Below are positions 63,898 to 64,000 of a stretch of 64,000 bases of DNA, piece by piece (positions within the stretch are counted from its first letter, which is position 1; every line of letters begins with the position of its first letter). Position numbers and translations under genes: made by a program. The notes under the pieces were generated by a model. It was not told the DNA's origin. It searched no databases and worked only from the letters and a program-made list of their open reading frames with translations. Source of the DNA: Anaerolineae bacterium (GTDB lineage Bacteria; Chloroflexota; Anaerolineae; 4572-78; J111); contig JAFGNV010000181.1 in assembly GCA_016926805.1 (NCBI GenBank), positions 101,564 to 165,563 of the forward strand, read 5' to 3'.

Positions 63898-64000
63898 CGT
63901 ATTCCCGTGACTTGCGTCCGACGACAACTATAATTACACTGATGACAATTAAAAATGCCCACTAGAAAAGTTGGTGCAAGATCAGTACACTAAATCCCCA

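Noticed and set aside
61608-63927. Long minus-strand ORFs encoding repeated LMLLRAFSLFH or NAPPSFQSISS peptides
   Set aside because: They are translations of the CRISPR repeat and differ only in spacer-derived residues. No start sites or ribosome sites support them.
63941-63960. Possible degenerate terminal CRISPR repeat (GATGACAATTAAAAATGC) exactly 43 bases after the last repeat
   Set aside because: The spacing fits a spacer, but after GATGA the match to the repeat is no better than chance.

Overview
The window looks like a bacterial chromosome segment, most likely from a Chloroflexota (Anaerolineae/Caldilineae-like) organism. That taxonomic guess is inference. It rests on the threonine/proline-rich linker protein at the left edge, the unusual enzyme fusions, the anaerobic-type GlpABC operon and the general codon style. 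I saw no rRNA or tRNA gene.

Layout. (1) About 0.2-13.4 kb, minus strand, is core carbon metabolism: a TP-rich membrane protein, a purine nucleoside phosphorylase-deoxyribose-phosphate aldolase fusion, phosphopentomutase, pyruvate kinase, glycogen phosphorylase, shikimate dehydrogenase, a 1107-aa sugar kinase/UDP-sugar pyrophosphorylase fusion and a GalU-like protein. (2) 13.6-21.2 kb, plus strand, holds a sensor histidine kinase with a membrane partner, a lipid-anchored or membrane-anchored small protein, and glpABC. (3) At about 21.78 kb a large serine recombinase reads into a chromosomal ORF, marking the left end of an integrated element. Its backbone runs on: an FtsK/TraB-like ATPase, a DUF2637-type membrane protein, a ribbon-helix-helix regulator, a RepA-like ATPase and an Xre regulator. 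(4) 29.9-35.3 kb is one 1806-aa STAND ATPase with about 15 WD40 blades and TPRs. (5) 35.5-46.6 kb, minus strand, is a PRTRC-related bacterial ubiquitin-like conjugation cluster: a tandem ubiquitin-like protein whose two domains both end in GEKGG, an E2-like protein, a JAMM protease, an E1/ThiF protein carrying extra zinc ribbons, two paralogous methylase-like proteins with no visible catalytic motif, and several unknowns. A consensus promoter (46777-46805) and a rho-independent terminator (35458-35483) bracket it. (6) 46.85-47.04 kb carries its own promoter, strong RNA folds and a terminator: a candidate new ncRNA. (7) 47.0-63.9 kb is a type III-A CRISPR-Cas locus: Csx3-ATPase, CARF-LuxR regulator, Cas10, Csm2-5 (Csm5 fused to a cold-shock domain), CARF-wHTH, Card1/Can2 nuclease, two Csx15 proteins (one membrane-anchored), a reverse transcriptase, Cas1, Cas2 and an array of 31 identical repeats. 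No cas6 is present in the window.

How the parts fit. The CRISPR locus appears able to acquire spacers from RNA (RT-Cas1-Cas2), sense target RNA (Csm complex), make cyclic oligoadenylate (Cas10 GGDD) and act on it through several CARF, Csx3 and Csx15 proteins. The ubiquitin-like cluster appears to hold activation, conjugation and deconjugation functions plus a poly-Ubl precursor. Three proteins in it share a C-terminal SFADLF-like tail, which I propose as a docking or substrate signal. A family of paired hairpins occurs both in the recombinase/rep backbone and in the ubiquitin-like cluster, suggesting the two belong to one mobile unit. The right boundary of that unit is not visible.
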